Source: Levilactobacillus huananensis
GTDB taxonomy: Bacteria > Bacillota > Bacilli > Lactobacillales > Lactobacillaceae
Reading direction: 5' to 3'
Assembly: GCF_003946145.1 (NCBI RefSeq)
Contig: NZ_RHOC01000010.1
Coordinates: forward strand, 1 to 64,000
Length of the DNA stretch: 64,000 bases
Shown piece by piece: positions 44,593-54,393 of this stretch (positions are counted from its first letter, which is position 1; every line of letters begins with the position of its first letter). The notes below the pieces were generated by a model that made no database searches, was not told the origin of the DNA, and saw only the letters and a program-made list of their open reading frames with translations. The position numbers were made by a program, and so were the translations under genes.

Positions 44593-44743
44593 TTGCGATG
44601 ACTGAGTCCTTTTAAGGGTGTTTACGAGGGCCACCCCTTTATTTTTCGGGGTGAGCATTGTACACTTAATACAATCTGTCATCAGCACTTGGTGACAATA
44701 AGTCTAAATTGACGTAAAAATTAGAGAAAGAGGCGCAAACGTT

Positions 44744-46234
44744 TTGGCAAAGAATTCAATTCGGGTTCGGTACGCACCGAGTCCTACCGGTCATCTGCAC
44801 ATTGGTAATGCCCGGACAGCGATCTTCAACTACTTATTTGCCCGACACAACAAGGGTAAGTTCATTATCAGAATCGAAGACACGGACACTAAACGCAATA
44901 TCGCGGATGGTGAAAGAAGCCAACTTGACAACTTAAAGTGGTTAGGTTTGGACTGGGATGAAGGTCCCGATGTTGGTGGTGACTACGGTCCCTACCGGCA
45001 ATCAGAACGTCGTGATATTTATACGCCACTGATCCAACAATTGTTGGATGAAGGCAAGGCCTACGAATCTTACCGGACGGAAGATGAATTACAAGCCGAC
45101 CGTGAAGCACAGAAAGCACGTAAGGAAATGCCACATTACGAGTACGAATATGCTGGTATGGATGAGGCTGAAAAGCAAGCTGCTATCGACGCCGCTAAGG
45201 CTAAGGGCTTGAAGCCAGTTATCCGTTTCCGCGTACCTAAAGATGAAATCTTCGAATGGGATGACATGGTTAAGGGCAATGTTTCCTTTAACTCTGACAC
45301 CATTGGTGGGGATTTTGTCATTGCTAAGCGTGACGGGATGCCAACCTACAACTTTGCCGTTGTTGTTGACGACCACAAGATGGCTATCAGCCACGTTTTC
45401 CGTGGGGACGATCACGTTGCCAACACGCCTAAGCAATTGATGATCTACCAAGCCTTTGGTTGGGAAGCACCTAAGTTCGGGCACATGAGCCTGATCATCA
45501 GCAAGGACACTGGGAAAAAGTTATCCAAGCGTGACGAATCTGTTCTGCAATTCATCGAACAATACCGTGACTTGGGTTACTTGCCAGAAGCCATGTTCAA
45601 CTTCATTCTGTTGTTGGGCTGGTCACCAGTTGGAGAAGATGAAATCTTCAACCGGAAGCAATTCATCAAAATGTATGATGAAACGCGTTTGAGTTCATCA
45701 CCTGCCACCTTTGACAGTGACAAGTTGGACTGGTTAAATAACCGCTACGTCAAGGATGCCGATGATAGCACCGTCATGGACTTGGCCTTGAAGCAATTGA
45801 TCAAGGCTGGCAACGTGCCAGCTAATCCAGATACCAGTACAATTGAATGGTCACGTCAATTGATCAACTTGTACAAGCGGCAGATGAGCTACATGGCACA
45901 AATCAATGACATGGCTTCGGTCTTCTTCGAAGAACCCGACCAAGTTAGTGGGGAAGCCTTGGAAGAAATCAGTAACGAAACGGCCCCAATTGTTTTGAAG
46001 GCCTTCGCCGCTGAAATCGAAAAGCTCGATCTGTTTGACTCGGTCGAGATTTTCCACGTGATTAAGCGGGTTCAAGCACAGACTGGAATCAAGGGTCGTC
46101 AACTTTGGATGCCTATCCGGATTGCCGTTACCCATGAAATGCATGGTCCAGAATTACCAGAATCAATTGAATTAGTTGGCCGTGAAACGGCCTTACAACA
46201 CATTCGCCAAACTCTAGCGCAACTTGAAGGCTAA
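44744..46234 (+). CDS. gltX: Glutamyl-tRNA synthetase
   Basis: A 496-residue class I aminoacyl-tRNA synthetase. [16 protein letters not shown] is the HIGH motif and [10 protein letters not shown] the KMSKS motif; the C-terminal anticodon-binding helices are complete. In Lactobacillaceae it usually charges both tRNA-Glu and tRNA-Gln before transamidation. The TTG start at 44744 follows GAAAGAGG. The message ends in a long hairpin before cysS. Confidence 0.96.
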   Translation: MAKNSIRVRYAPSPTGHLHIGNARTAIFNYLFARHNKGKFIIRIEDTDTKRNIADGERSQLDNLKWLGLDWDEGPDVGGDYGPYRQSERRDIYTPLIQQLLDEGKAYESYRTEDELQADREAQKARKEMPHYEYEYAGMDEAEKQAAIDAAKAKGLKPVIRFRVPKDEIFEWDDMVKGNVSFNSDTIGGDFVIAKRDGMPTYNFAVVVDDHKMAISHVFRGDDHVANTPKQLMIYQAFGWEAPKFGHMSLIISKDTGKKLSKRDESVLQFIEQYRDLGYLPEAMFNFILLLGWSPVGEDEIFNRKQFIKMYDETRLSSSPATFDSDKLDWLNNRYVKDADDSTVMDLALKQLIKAGNVPANPDTSTIEWSRQLINLYKRQMSYMAQINDMASVFFEEPDQVSGEALEEISNETAPIVLKAFAAEIEKLDLFDSVEIFHVIKRVQAQTGIKGRQLWMPIRIAVTHEMHGPELPESIELVGRETALQHIRQTLAQLEG

Positions 46235-46243
46235 CGATTTGGT

Positions 46244-46289
46244 AAAGAAGCCGGATGAAGGGCCTATGGCCGTCCATTCGGCTTCTTTG
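46244..46289 (+). terminator. Terminator of gltX
   Basis: AAAGAAGCCG and CGGCTTCTTT pair at the base of a longer, mostly paired hairpin that includes GGCC/GGCC; a short T stretch follows. Confidence 0.78.
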
Positions 46290-46303
46290 TTATCGGTTGA
46301 ATA

Positions 46304-46312
46304 TGCTACAAT
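46304..46312 (+). promoter_or_regulatory. Extended -10 promoter of the cysS operon
   Basis: TGCTACAAT is an extended -10. The predicted leader is about 100 bases and too short for a standard T-box. Confidence 0.55.
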
Positions 46313-46422
46313 AGACCTATCTTACGCATGGTTTTGGTTTCGGCATTGTTCCTGCCTACCGGTAGTTACTTAACCAGACGACCGTGGCGTTTTAATTCAA
46401 GTTACCCGAAAGGAGCCTCGTG

Positions 46423-47835
46423 ATGCTCAAAGTATTCAATACGATGACCCGCCAGAAAGAAACATTTGAACCTATCACTCCCGGCGTGGTGAATATGTAC
46501 GTCTGTGGGCCAACCGTCTACAACTACATCCATATTGGTAATGCGCGGAGTGCGATTGCCTTTGATACTATCCGCCGTTACTTCGAATATCGCGGCTATC
46601 AAGTAAAGTACGTGTCTAACTTTACCGATGTCGATGACAAAATGATTAAACAGGCAAAAAAATTAGGAATTACGGTACCGGAACTTGGGGATCGGTTTAT
46701 TCAAGCCTTTAAGGAAGACACTGCGCAGCTCAATATTGAACCTGCCACGGTTAATCCACGGGCAACTGATCATATTCCCGAAATCATTGAATTTGTGGAA
46801 GCCTTGATTGATAAGGGCTACGCTTATCCAGTCGATGGGGATGTTTATTACCGAGCACACAAGTTCGCCAACTATGGTGAACTGTCCCACCAGAACCTCG
46901 ATGAACTCGAAGAAGGGGCTTCGCAACATACGGCTGACGAAGAAACTGCCCGTAAGGAAGACCCAGTCGATTTTGCTCTCTGGAAGGGTGCTAAGCCAGG
47001 GGAAATTTCCTGGCCATCCCCATGGGGGGCCGGGCGTCCTGGTTGGCACATCGAGTGCTCAGTCATGTCGACACATTTCTTGGGCGATACATTTGATATT
47101 CATGGCGGTGGTGAGGACTTGACGTTCCCCCATCACGAGAATGAAATTGCCCAGAGTGAAGCCAAGACCGGTAAGACTTTTGTCCATTACTGGCTACACA
47201 ATGGCTTCGTGACGGTTGGCGATGAGAATGAGAAGATGAGCAAGTCCCTTGGAAACTTCGTGACAGTGCATGACCTCTTGAAGACTGTTGATGCGCAAAC
47301 GTTGCGATTCTTCATGGCGACGACCCAATACCGTCGGCCGATCCAATACAGCCAACGGAATCTTGACACCGCGGCACGGAATCTTGAACGTCTGCAAACA
47401 GCTTACAATAACATGGGTTACCGGTTGAAGGATGCCGAGACCGGTAATGATCCGAAAGTGGAACAGGAGATTCGTCAGATTACGGCAGACTATATTGATG
47501 CCATGGATGACGACTTTAATGTTCAAAATGGGATTGCTGAGGTCCATGATTTGGCCCGTTTAGGGAATGTCTACGCTGAGCGGCCGGTAGTCTTTGCTGG
47601 GACGCTCGAATTCATTCGTAAGACGCTCAGCGACCTCTTAGCTGTATTTGGGGTGACCTTTGCGGAAGCGACCGAGTTAGACGATGACCACATTCAAGCA
47701 TTGATTGACGAACGAATTGAGGCTAGAAATGACCGAAACTTCGAACGCAGCGATGAGATTCGGGAGCAACTTAAGAATCAAGGCATCATTTTGGAAGACA
47801 CGCCCCAAGGGACGCGCTGGAGAAAGGGAAATTAA
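46423..47835 (+). CDS. cysS: Cysteinyl-tRNA synthetase
   Basis: A 470-residue class I synthetase. [15 protein letters not shown] carries zinc-ligand Cys28 and the HIGH motif, GWHIECSVM a second zinc ligand, and [10 protein letters not shown] the KMSKS motif. ATG 46423, seven bases after AGGAG, is preferred to the GTG at 46420. Its stop overlaps the mrnC start by one base (TAATG), so the downstream genes are translationally coupled. Confidence 0.96.
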   Translation: MLKVFNTMTRQKETFEPITPGVVNMYVCGPTVYNYIHIGNARSAIAFDTIRRYFEYRGYQVKYVSNFTDVDDKMIKQAKKLGITVPELGDRFIQAFKEDTAQLNIEPATVNPRATDHIPEIIEFVEALIDKGYAYPVDGDVYYRAHKFANYGELSHQNLDELEEGASQHTADEETARKEDPVDFALWKGAKPGEISWPSPWGAGRPGWHIECSVMSTHFLGDTFDIHGGGEDLTFPHHENEIAQSEAKTGKTFVHYWLHNGFVTVGDENEKMSKSLGNFVTVHDLLKTVDAQTLRFFMATTQYRRPIQYSQRNLDTAARNLERLQTAYNNMGYRLKDAETGNDPKVEQEIRQITADYIDAMDDDFNVQNGIAEVHDLARLGNVYAERPVVFAGTLEFIRKTLSDLLAVFGVTFAEATELDDDHIQALIDERIEARNDRNFERSDEIREQLKNQGIILEDTPQGTRWRKGN

Positions 47836-48254
47836 TGACTGAACAAGCTGAAAAAACTGATTTTCGACAACTAAATGGCGTGGCATTGGCCTACATGGGT
47901 GATGCCGCTTATGAGGTTCATATTCGCCAACATCTGATTGAGGCGGGAATTGCTAAGCCCAATCATTTGCAGAAGACGGCGACACACTATGTTTCTGCTA
48001 AGGCCCAAGCGGCTCTCATCGCGCTGATGGAGGAAGATAAGATTCTCAGTGATGAAGAATGGACCATGTTCAAGCGTGGACGCAATGCGAAGAGCTACAC
48101 CCATGCTAAGAATACGGACGTGGTGACTTACCGGATTTCGACGGGATTTGAAGCTCTGATGGGGTATTTGGCTCTCAGTGGTCAGACCGACCGGGTCACC
48201 GAGCTGAGTAACTGGTGTATTAAACAAGTGGAAGCGGGGCGGACAAACAAATGA
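47835..48254 (+). CDS. mrnC: Mini-ribonuclease III
   Basis: A 139-residue RNase III-like dimeric nuclease lacking the RNA-binding domain; it matures 23S rRNA ends in Bacillus. [14 protein letters not shown] contains the catalytic acidic cluster and [16 protein letters not shown] the conserved helix. The ATG overlaps the cysS stop, and its own stop overlaps the rlmB start (ATGA). Confidence 0.93.
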   Translation: MTEQAEKTDFRQLNGVALAYMGDAAYEVHIRQHLIEAGIAKPNHLQKTATHYVSAKAQAALIALMEEDKILSDEEWTMFKRGRNAKSYTHAKNTDVVTYRISTGFEALMGYLALSGQTDRVTELSNWCIKQVEAGRTNK

Positions 48255-49024
48255 GACCAGAACAAAATGAACCGAAGGACACCGCAGCAGATTTCGTGAT
48301 TGGCCGACACCCGGCCGTTGCGGCCCTACGGAGCCAACAAACGATTAATAAAGTTTTCTTGCAGAGTGGGTTAAAGGCCGAAGCTATTGATGAAATTCGA
48401 CAATTAGCGCGTAAGCGTCACTTGGTCATTTCTGAAGTCCCTAAGCAGAAGCTAGACCAACTGACGGATCACCAGAATCACCAAGGGGTAGCCTTAGGTG
48501 TGGCGGCCTTTGAGTATGCCAGCATTGACGATCTCTTTGCTAAGGCCGAAGCTGCGGACGAGCCGCCATTCTTCCTGATTTTGGACGGTGTGGAAGATCC
48601 CCATAATTTGGGGTCAATCATGCGGACGGCCGATGCCAGTGGCGTTCACGGGATTATTATTCCGAAACGCCGGGCGGTGGGCTTAACCTCTGTGGTTGCC
48701 AAGACCTCGACTGGGGCCATCGAAACGGTTCCCGTTGCTCGGGTCACAAACCTGGTTAATACCGTCAAGGACTTGAAGGAACGGGGACTCTGGATCTTCG
48801 GAACCGACATGGCCGGAACCGACTATCGGGATTGGAACGCCAAGGGCGCTACAGGTCTGATCATTGGGAACGAAGGCAAGGGAATTTCACGCTTGCTGAA
48901 GGAAACGGTTGATGAAACCTTGACCATCCCAATGGTGGGGTCGGTTCAGAGCCTGAATGCCAGTGTGGCGGCTGGACTTCTGATGTATCAAGGGTTCAAT
49001 TCACGGCACCCCGTACAACACTAA
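48251..49024 (+). CDS. rlmB: 23S rRNA (guanosine-2'-O)-methyltransferase of the RlmB/TrmH family
   Basis: A 257-residue SPOUT methyltransferase. The N-terminal substrate domain starts at [11 protein letters not shown]; the C-terminal knot has [29 protein letters not shown] and [13 protein letters not shown], the three SPOUT motifs. It should methylate guanosine in the peptidyl-transferase region. Overlaps mrnC by four bases. Confidence 0.93.
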   Translation: MRPEQNEPKDTAADFVIGRHPAVAALRSQQTINKVFLQSGLKAEAIDEIRQLARKRHLVISEVPKQKLDQLTDHQNHQGVALGVAAFEYASIDDLFAKAEAADEPPFFLILDGVEDPHNLGSIMRTADASGVHGIIIPKRRAVGLTSVVAKTSTGAIETVPVARVTNLVNTVKDLKERGLWIFGTDMAGTDYRDWNAKGATGLIIGNEGKGISRLLKETVDETLTIPMVGSVQSLNASVAAGLLMYQGFNSRHPVQH

Positions 49025-49045
49025 TCGTAGAAATGGGCGAGGGAT

Positions 49046-49597
49046 ATGAAAGAAGATATTTTAATTGTCGATGCCTATAACATGATCGGCAACTGGCCTG
49101 AGCTCAATCGGTTAAAGTTGAAAGACCGGTTACCGGAGGCCAGAGACCAACTCCTGAGTATGTTGGCTAATTACCGTAAATTGCGAGATGCGAAGATCAC
49201 CGTGGTTTTTGATGCCATGTACGTGCCGGGTATTTCGAAAAGCTATCAGCAATTTGACCTGGAAGTGGTCTGGACAAATCGTGATGAAACGGCGGATAGC
49301 TATATTGAAAAGCTAGCCAAGGAGCGGCAGACTCGTTTTACACAAGTCACCGTGGCTACCAGTGATCAGGCCGAACAGTGGACGATCTTCTCGGAGGGCG
49401 CCTTGCGGATTCCCGCCGGTGAACTGCTTCGAGATATTGAGCGGGCTAAAAATGAGGTCAAACAGACTGCCCGTGAATTTGCGGACAAGGGACTGGTGCG
49501 TAAATCACCTTGGAACGACCAACAACTCTACAAGTTAGAGAAGTTACGTGACCAGATGATGGCCAAGCCAGCACATTCTGAGAAACCAGGACAATAA
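49046..49597 (+). CDS. rae1: NYN-domain ribosome-associated endoribonuclease (Rae1/YacP)
   Basis: A 183-residue PIN-like NYN nuclease. IVDAYNMIGNWPEL at the N-terminus, VVFDAMYVPG and VVWTNRDETADSYIEKLA supply the conserved acidic residues. Its Bacillus counterpart cuts translated mRNA in the ribosomal A site. It is last in the gltX-cysS-mrnC-rlmB gene string before sigH. Confidence 0.9.
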   Translation: MKEDILIVDAYNMIGNWPELNRLKLKDRLPEARDQLLSMLANYRKLRDAKITVVFDAMYVPGISKSYQQFDLEVVWTNRDETADSYIEKLAKERQTRFTQVTVATSDQAEQWTIFSEGALRIPAGELLRDIERAKNEVKQTAREFADKGLVRKSPWNDQQLYKLEKLRDQMMAKPAHSEKPGQ

Positions 49598-49626
49598 ATA
49601 AAACACGCGTTCGCTCGGCGGACGTT

Positions 49627-49670
49627 AAGCCTTCCTTTAGACTGAAGTTGTAGCTAAAGGGAGGCTTTTT
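49627..49670 (+). terminator. Intrinsic terminator that contains the sigH ribosome site
   Basis: AAGCCTTCCTTTAG (49627-49640) pairs along its full length with CTAAAGGGAGGCTT (49654-49667) and is followed by TTTTT. The Shine-Dalgarno AAAGGGAGG of sigH (49656-49664) is inside the 3' arm, so the same hairpin can end transcription or hide the ribosome site. Confidence 0.88.
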
Positions 49671-49672
49671 GA

Positions 49673-50242
49673 TTGGAACAAATGACTGATTGGGCACTCT
49701 TGACTTTGATTCGCCAGAGTGTGGATTCACCCGCATTAATGGTTTTATTTGACCGTTACCGACCGATCCTCTTACATTTACAGCAACAATACTTTATTCC
49801 GGGACACGATAGCGAGGATTGGGAGCAGGAAGCACTACTGGTCTTTTGTCGGGCAACCCTGACATTTTCGCCCCGGCGGTCACCCAATTTTGGAGCCTTC
49901 TATCGGCTAATTCTGAGTCATCGGGTTTTTGATCTGATTCGGCAAAGCCAAGCCCAGAAGCGACAAGCAGCGGGACCAGAGGTATCTTTGGAGGACCACC
50001 GTGAATATTTAGCCGATACTGTTCCGGACCACCGATTGGCCGTGCGTGAACAACTTGAGATTAAGGAGGCCCTCAGAGTGTTTCCCGGGCGTCTTTCACG
50101 TGTTGAAAAGGCCGTTTTTGCGGGCCTAATGCGTGGTGAAACTCCTGCGATAATTGGGGTGCAAGAACAGATGAATCGCCAACAGGTAACAGCCGCGGTT
50201 CACCGTTGTCAGGTAAAGCTACGGGAGTTATTGGCCGAATGA
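49673..50242 (+). CDS. sigH: SigH/ComX-type RNA polymerase sigma factor
   Basis: A 189-residue sigma-70-family protein in the position of sigH in Bacillus (between rae1/yacP and rpmG-secE). Region 2 spans residues about 15-85 (WEQEALLVFCRA, the 2.2-2.4 area) and region 4 residues about 125-189 (RLSRVEKAVFAGLM, QMNRQQVTAAVHRCQ). In lactobacilli this factor is linked to competence genes. The start is TTG at 49673, eight bases from GGGAGG; ATG 49682 is the alternative. The sequence is divergent, as usual for this group. Confidence 0.85.
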   Translation: MEQMTDWALLTLIRQSVDSPALMVLFDRYRPILLHLQQQYFIPGHDSEDWEQEALLVFCRATLTFSPRRSPNFGAFYRLILSHRVFDLIRQSQAQKRQAAGPEVSLEDHREYLADTVPDHRLAVREQLEIKEALRVFPGRLSRVEKAVFAGLMRGETPAIIGVQEQMNRQQVTAAVHRCQVKLRELLAE

Positions 50243-50317
50243 TTGACGCGACCGGTATTTGATGGTAATCTAATGCAGTATGAGATTGAACATGATTTAA
50301 TTAAAGGTGGTGGCAAG

Positions 50318-50467
50318 ATGGCTCAGAAGAAGATTGCTTTGGCCTGCTCAGTTTGTGGGTCACGGAATTACACCATCACAGCAAGCGCAACCCGCACGGA
50401 ACGACTTGAGGTTAAGAAGTTTTGTAAATATTGTGGGAAGTACACGTTACATCGTGAGACCCGTTAA
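50318..50467 (+). CDS. rpmG: Ribosomal protein L33
   Basis: A 49-residue zinc-ribbon L33: CSVC and CKYC pairs bind zinc, and [17 protein letters not shown] is typical. ATG 50318 follows AAAGGTGG. It belongs to the conserved rpmG-secE-nusG string. Confidence 0.94.
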   Translation: MAQKKIALACSVCGSRNYTITASATRTERLEVKKFCKYCGKYTLHRETR

Positions 50468-50516
50468 TTTAGACTAACAATTCCAACGAACACAGGACAT
50501 TTTAGGAGGCAACAGC

Positions 50517-50693
50517 ATGCGTTTATTCCGATTTTTTAAATCAGTAGGGCAAGAAATGAAGCAGGTTTCTTGGCCAGGTGTTAAGCAAACACGGCACGAT
50601 ACGGGAACCGTTGTGGGGATTTCTATTCTTTTCTCCATTTTCTTCGCTGTCGTTGACTGGGTCGTGCAGTACGGACTGAAGTTCCTCTCCTAG
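50517..50693 (+). CDS. secE: Preprotein translocase subunit SecE
   Basis: A 58-residue single-span SecE. The N-terminal amphipathic helix carries GQEMKQVSWPG, the conserved cytoplasmic motif, followed by one membrane helix (about residues 31-50). ATG 50517 follows TAGGAGGC. SecE stabilises SecY in the protein export channel. Confidence 0.94.
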   Translation: MRLFRFFKSVGQEMKQVSWPGVKQTRHDTGTVVGISILFSIFFAVVDWVVQYGLKFLS

Positions 50694-50705
50694 TGGAATT
50701 GTCAG

Positions 50706-50734
50706 TGGTCAAACACGGTTAAATATGCTATATT
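50706..50734 (+). promoter_or_regulatory. Promoter before nusG
   Basis: TGGTCA (50706-50711) and TATATT (50729-50734), preceded by TGC (extended -10), with a 17-base spacer. Start predicted near 50741, just before a terminator hairpin. Confidence 0.6.
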
Positions 50735-50747
50735 GGTAGGTAACAGG

Positions 50748-50774
50748 AACTTCGACTTGCGCGGAGTTTTTTTT
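50748..50774 (+). terminator. Terminator/attenuator in the nusG leader
   Basis: AACTTCG and CGGAGTT pair (one G-T wobble) around a 7-base loop, followed by eight T residues. It lies between secE and nusG and directly after the predicted nusG promoter. Confidence 0.75.
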
Positions 50775-50818
50775 ATTTTGCTCGAAAAAGTCAATTATTT
50801 AAAGGAGTTGCACCGAAC

Positions 50819-51370
50819 ATGGTTGAGTCAGCGGAAAAGCAATGGTACGTCTTGCATACGTACGCCGGATATGAAAACAAGGTTATGGCGAACTTGGAAT
50901 CCCGGTCAGAATCAATGGGCATGCAGGATAACATCTTCCGGGTTGTTGTCCCAGAAGAAGAAGCCCACGAAGTCAAGAATGGTAAGGATAAGGTCTCAAT
51001 GGAAAAGACCTTCCCTGGCTACGTCTTGGTGGAAATGGTCATGAGTGATCAGGCTTGGTACGTGGTTCGGAATACCCCTGGGGTTACCGGGTTCTTAGGT
51101 TCTCACGGTCAAGGAAGTAAGCCAACACCACTGTTACCAGATGAGGTTGAACGGATCTTGCGTCGTGTCGGCATGTCCGCACGTCACGCCGATCTGGATG
51201 TGGCACCTGGTGATTCAGTCACGATTGTCGACGGTGCCTTCAGTGGCCTGGTCGGTAAGATTACCGAAGTTGACAATGAAAAGATGAAGCTTAAGGTGAA
51301 TATCGACATGTTCGGTCGAGAAACCAGTACCGAATTAAACTTTGATCAAGTTGATCCAATTTTAGGGTAG
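50819..51370 (+). CDS. nusG: Transcription elongation/antitermination factor NusG
   Basis: A 183-residue NusG with an N-terminal NGN domain (KQWYVLHTYAGYENKV, FPGYVLVEM, VRNTPGVTGFLG) and a C-terminal KOW domain (GDSVTIVDGAFSGLVGKI). ATG 50819 follows AAAGGAGTTG. It binds RNA polymerase to control pausing and termination; a terminator sits in its own leader. Confidence 0.96.
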   Translation: MVESAEKQWYVLHTYAGYENKVMANLESRSESMGMQDNIFRVVVPEEEAHEVKNGKDKVSMEKTFPGYVLVEMVMSDQAWYVVRNTPGVTGFLGSHGQGSKPTPLLPDEVERILRRVGMSARHADLDVAPGDSVTIVDGAFSGLVGKITEVDNEKMKLKVNIDMFGRETSTELNFDQVDPILG

Positions 51371-51443
51371 GCTGACGTCAAGGTCTGTTGATACCCGACC
51401 GTAGTTAGGCGGCGGAGCATCTCAGCAATAGTTTAAAATGAAC

Positions 51444-51472
51444 TTGTTGTAGTTAATGAAGTGTGGTATGAT
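51444..51472 (+). promoter_or_regulatory. Promoter of rplK-rplA
   Basis: TTGTTG (51444-51449) and TATGAT (51467-51472) with a 17-base spacer and TGG before the -10. Confidence 0.8.
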
Positions 51473-51477
51473 TCTCT

Positions 51478-51553
51478 AGTATGCGTTAGAGCATACAGTT
51501 AACGTGGGAGGGGCAAACTAACAGCCCCACTTACCACACACGGACTCAAGGAG
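51478..51553 (+). promoter_or_regulatory. Structured leader of rplK-rplA
   Basis: Two hairpins follow the promoter: GTATGC/GCATAC at 51479-51496 and GTGGGAGGGGC/GCCCCAC at about 51504-51530. The position matches the L1-binding autoregulatory leader known before rplKA in Bacillota, but the L1 site itself was not verified. Confidence 0.5.
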
Positions 51554-51563
51554 GTATTGTCTC

Positions 51564-51989
51564 GTGGCTAAAAAAGTAGCTAATGTCGTTAAATTACAGA
51601 TTCCTGCGGGTAAAGCAACCCCAGCTCCCCCAGTTGGACCAGCTTTAGGTCAAGCAGGTATCAACATCATGGGCTTCACTAAGGAATTCAACGCTCGTAC
51701 CGCTGACCAAGCTGGTATGATCATTCCTGTTGTGATCAGTGTCTATGAAGATCGTTCCTTTGATTTCATTACCAAGACCCCTCCAGCAGCAACGCTGTTG
51801 AAGAAGGCCGCTGGTGTTGAAAGTGGTTCCGGCGAACCTAACACGAAGAAGGTTGCTACGGTAACCAAGGATCAAGTTAAGCAAATCGCTGAAACTAAAA
51901 TGCAAGATCTAAACGCAGCTGATGTTGAAGCAGCTATGCGCATGATTGAAGGTACTGCCCGGAGCATGGGCTTCACGGTCGAAGGTTAA
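51564..51989 (+). CDS. rplK: Ribosomal protein L11
   Basis: A 141-residue L11: [28 protein letters not shown] is the N-terminal domain (part shown: [16 protein letters not shown]), and the C-terminal RNA-binding domain ends [13 protein letters not shown] start at 51564 after AAGGAGGT. It binds 23S rRNA at the GTPase centre. Confidence 0.97.
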   Translation: MAKKVANVVKLQIPAGKATPAPPVGPALGQAGINIMGFTKEFNARTADQAGMIIPVVISVYEDRSFDFITKTPPAATLLKKAAGVESGSGEPNTKKVATVTKDQVKQIAETKMQDLNAADVEAAMRMIEGTARSMGFTVEG

Positions 51990-52087
51990 GCTCAGTTTTC
52001 GGATAGTCGGACACTTCACGAAAATGAAATGTGTCAAGTGGGAGGTTTATCCGTTACAACCACATTTGCAAGGAGGAATACACAAAA

Positions 52088-52786
52088 ATGGCTAACAAAA
52101 GAGGTAAAAAGTACCAAGACGCTGCCAAGCTGGTTGAAGCCGACAAGGTTTACAGCATGGACGACGCCGTGGCATTAGTAAAGAAGATGGATTTCGCTAA
52201 GTTTGATGCATCCGTAGAGGTTGCTTTCAAGCTTAACGTTGACACCAAGCAAGCGGACCAACAACTTCGTGGTGCCTTAGTATTACCTAACGGTACTGGT
52301 AAGGACACGACTGTTGTTGTATTCGCCAAGGGTGACCAAGCTAAGGCTGCAGAAGCTGCCGGTGCTGACGTCGTTGGTGACCAAGACTTAGTTGAACGTA
52401 TCCAAGACGGCTGGTTAGACTTTGACGTTGCTATCGCAACGCCAGACATGATGGCCCAAGTTGGTCGTTTAGGCCGGGTCTTAGGACCTAAGGGCTTAAT
52501 GCCTAACCCTAAGACGGGGACAGTTACGATGAACGTCGAAAAGGCTGTTTCCGATGCTAAGAATGGGCAAGTTACTTACCGGACTGACCGCGACGGTAAC
52601 GTTGCCGTTCCATTTGGTAAGGTTTCATTCGATGCAGACAAGTTAGCTGGTAACTTAAAGGCTATCGCTGAATTGATTGTTCGTGCACGTCCTGCCGCTG
52701 TTCGTGGCACTTACGTTCAACATGTCTCAATCTCTTCAACGTTCGGCCCTAGTGTTGACGTTGACTTGGCATCTATGATTGCCTAA
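52088..52786 (+). CDS. rplA: Ribosomal protein L1
   Basis: A 232-residue L1 with typical blocks [34 protein letters not shown] and [16 protein letters not shown] 52088 follows AAGGAGGAATACAC; the frame beginning 19 codons upstream is not needed. L1 is usually the autoregulator of this operon. Confidence 0.97.
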   Translation: MANKRGKKYQDAAKLVEADKVYSMDDAVALVKKMDFAKFDASVEVAFKLNVDTKQADQQLRGALVLPNGTGKDTTVVVFAKGDQAKAAEAAGADVVGDQDLVERIQDGWLDFDVAIATPDMMAQVGRLGRVLGPKGLMPNPKTGTVTMNVEKAVSDAKNGQVTYRTDRDGNVAVPFGKVSFDADKLAGNLKAIAELIVRARPAAVRGTYVQHVSISSTFGPSVDVDLASMIA

Positions 52787-52821
52787 GTTTTATTGAGACT
52801 GAAAAAATCCCTAGCCATGCA

Positions 52822-52850
52822 TTGACAGTTTCTGCCAAGTATTGTATGCT
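52822..52850 (+). promoter_or_regulatory. Promoter of rplJ-rplL
   Basis: TTGACA (52822-52827) and TATGCT (52845-52850) with a 17-base spacer. Confidence 0.83.
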
Positions 52851-52856
52851 ATTGAA

Positions 52857-52976
52857 GTTGTATTTAATAGATCTACCTAAGACTCAGGTGGCCTACTGGC
52901 CTTAATTTCCTGCCGAGGCAGAAGTTTACTTAAACTTTTGACTCCTTATGTCTTGGTGGCATAGGGATTTTTTTAT
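52857..52976 (+). promoter_or_regulatory. L10 leader (r-protein autoregulatory attenuator) before rplJ
   Basis: The leader contains CTCAGGTGGCCTACTGGCC and CCTGCCGAGGCAG hairpins, then CTTTTGACTCC and a terminator hairpin CCTTATG/CATAGGG followed by seven T residues. This order fits the conserved L10 leader in which the L10(L12)4 complex favours termination. Confidence 0.85.
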
Positions 52977-53006
52977 CCCACCAAACTACTCTGGGAGGTG
53001 AACAAT

Positions 53007-53513
53007 GTGAGTGAACAAGCTATTGCTGTTAAAGCAAAAATCGTTGATGAGGTTGTTGAAAAATTCAACGCTGCCACCAGCGCTGTAGTTGTTGATTACC
53101 GTGGTTTAACGGTTGAACAAGCTACTGAATTACGTAAGGAATTACGTGAAGCTGGCGTTCAAATGAACGTCATTAAAAACAAGATTTTGGTTCGAGCTGC
53201 TGAAAAAGCTGGTTATGGTGACTTAAATGACATCTTCGCCGGCCCAACTGCTGTTGCCTTCTCTAACGAGGATCCAATTGCTCCTGCTAAGATTTTAAAG
53301 AAGTTTGCAGATAGCGTCGATGCCCTTTCTATTAAGGGTGGTTACATCGAAGGCAAGATTGCCTCTGTCGATGAAATCAACGTCTTTGCTACCTTACCTA
53401 GCCGTGAAGACCTGCTCTCCATGCTTGCTAGTGAACTTCAAGCACCTGTACGTAACGTGGCCTACGCTATTAAGGCTATCGTTGACAAGGGTGACGAAGG
53501 CGACGCAGCCTAA
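53007..53513 (+). CDS. rplJ: Ribosomal protein L10
   Basis: A 168-residue L10, the base of the ribosomal stalk. [20 protein letters not shown] and [12 protein letters not shown] are typical. GTG 53007 is preferred over the in-frame GTG 52998, which lies inside the GGGAGGTG ribosome site. Confidence 0.96.
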   Translation: MSEQAIAVKAKIVDEVVEKFNAATSAVVVDYRGLTVEQATELRKELREAGVQMNVIKNKILVRAAEKAGYGDLNDIFAGPTAVAFSNEDPIAPAKILKKFADSVDALSIKGGYIEGKIASVDEINVFATLPSREDLLSMLASELQAPVRNVAYAIKAIVDKGDEGDAA

Positions 53514-53561
53514 GTACCCGAGAAATACAAAAATAAAACCCAACTATTGGAGGAAAATAAC

Positions 53562-53930
53562 ATGGCTTTTGATAAAGATGCTATCATTGCTTCCCTTAAA
53601 GAAGCATCCATTACTGACCTTAGCGACTTAGTTAAGGCAATTGAAGACGAATTCGGCGTTTCTGCTGCTGCACCAGTTGCTGCAGCCGGTGCTGCTGGTG
53701 GCGATGCTGCCGCAGCCAAGGACTCATTCGACGTTGAATTAACTGAATCTGGTGACGCCAAGGTTAAGGCCATCAAGGCTGTCCGTGAAATCACTGGTTT
53801 AGGCTTGAAGGACGCTAAGGGCCTCGTTGACAATGTACCATCTGTCATCAAGGAAGGCGTTTCTGAAGACGAAGCTAACGACATCAAGGAAAAGCTTGAA
53901 GCCGTTGGTGGTGTGGTTACGCTTAAGTAG
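53562..53930 (+). CDS. rplL: Ribosomal protein L7/L12
   Basis: A 122-residue acidic stalk protein: N-terminal dimer helix to about residue 35, an Ala-rich hinge ([17 protein letters not shown]) and a C-terminal factor-binding domain ([19 protein letters not shown]). ATG 53562 follows TTGGAGGAAA. Confidence 0.97.
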   Translation: MAFDKDAIIASLKEASITDLSDLVKAIEDEFGVSAAAPVAAAGAAGGDAAAAKDSFDVELTESGDAKVKAIKAVREITGLGLKDAKGLVDNVPSVIKEGVSEDEANDIKEKLEAVGGVVTLK

Positions 53931-53953
53931 TCACTTTCACTTACGAAAAATCG

Positions 53954-53982
53954 AAAACGCCATCCTAGGGTGGCGTTTTTTT
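53954..53982 (+). terminator. Terminator of rplJ-rplL
   Basis: AAAACGCCA and TGGCGTTTT pair around a loop with CCTAGG, followed by T residues. Confidence 0.92.
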
Positions 53983-54393
53983 GTACTTATTTTTCGATCG
54001 GATGGTTTAATTTTTAATCGTCGAAATGGATTAACCCTTAATATAATTACCTAATAGCGGGTAATTAGCGGCGATGAACACCATAGAGGAAGTGACGGTC
54101 TGGTAGTTGGGTTTATTAAGAAACAGTGGCATTTCTGCCAAAGACTAGTTTTTACCAATACAGTCCTTTATTATATATATAATACGGGCTTTTGGTGTCC
54201 AAGTTTCAGGTGACAGGGAGTTGCCTGAGGTGACGAGTTATGGTGCATTTATGGATGAACCGAAATTCTGGTAAGTTGACAGATCTAATCGGGGATAAAT
54301 TAAACCTAATCACCGGGCTTGCTGTCAGCGCTAGCCTCGTGGGAGTAGACCAAGATTGCGGAAGCATGGCATATAGGAGTGGGGGAAATAAGA
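53983..54393 (+). promoter_or_regulatory. Upstream region of the first yfhO-type gene
   Basis: About 410 bases without a confident gene. An AT-rich TTATTATATATATAATAC near 54167-54184 is a possible promoter, and TTGACA at 54278-54283 has no good -10. A short open frame starting at 54240 overlaps the downstream gene and lacks support. A plain regulatory region is most likely. Confidence 0.45.

Noticed and set aside
46313-46422. T-box before cysS
   Set aside because: The leader is only about 100 bases, and no T-box consensus or antiterminator arrangement was seen.
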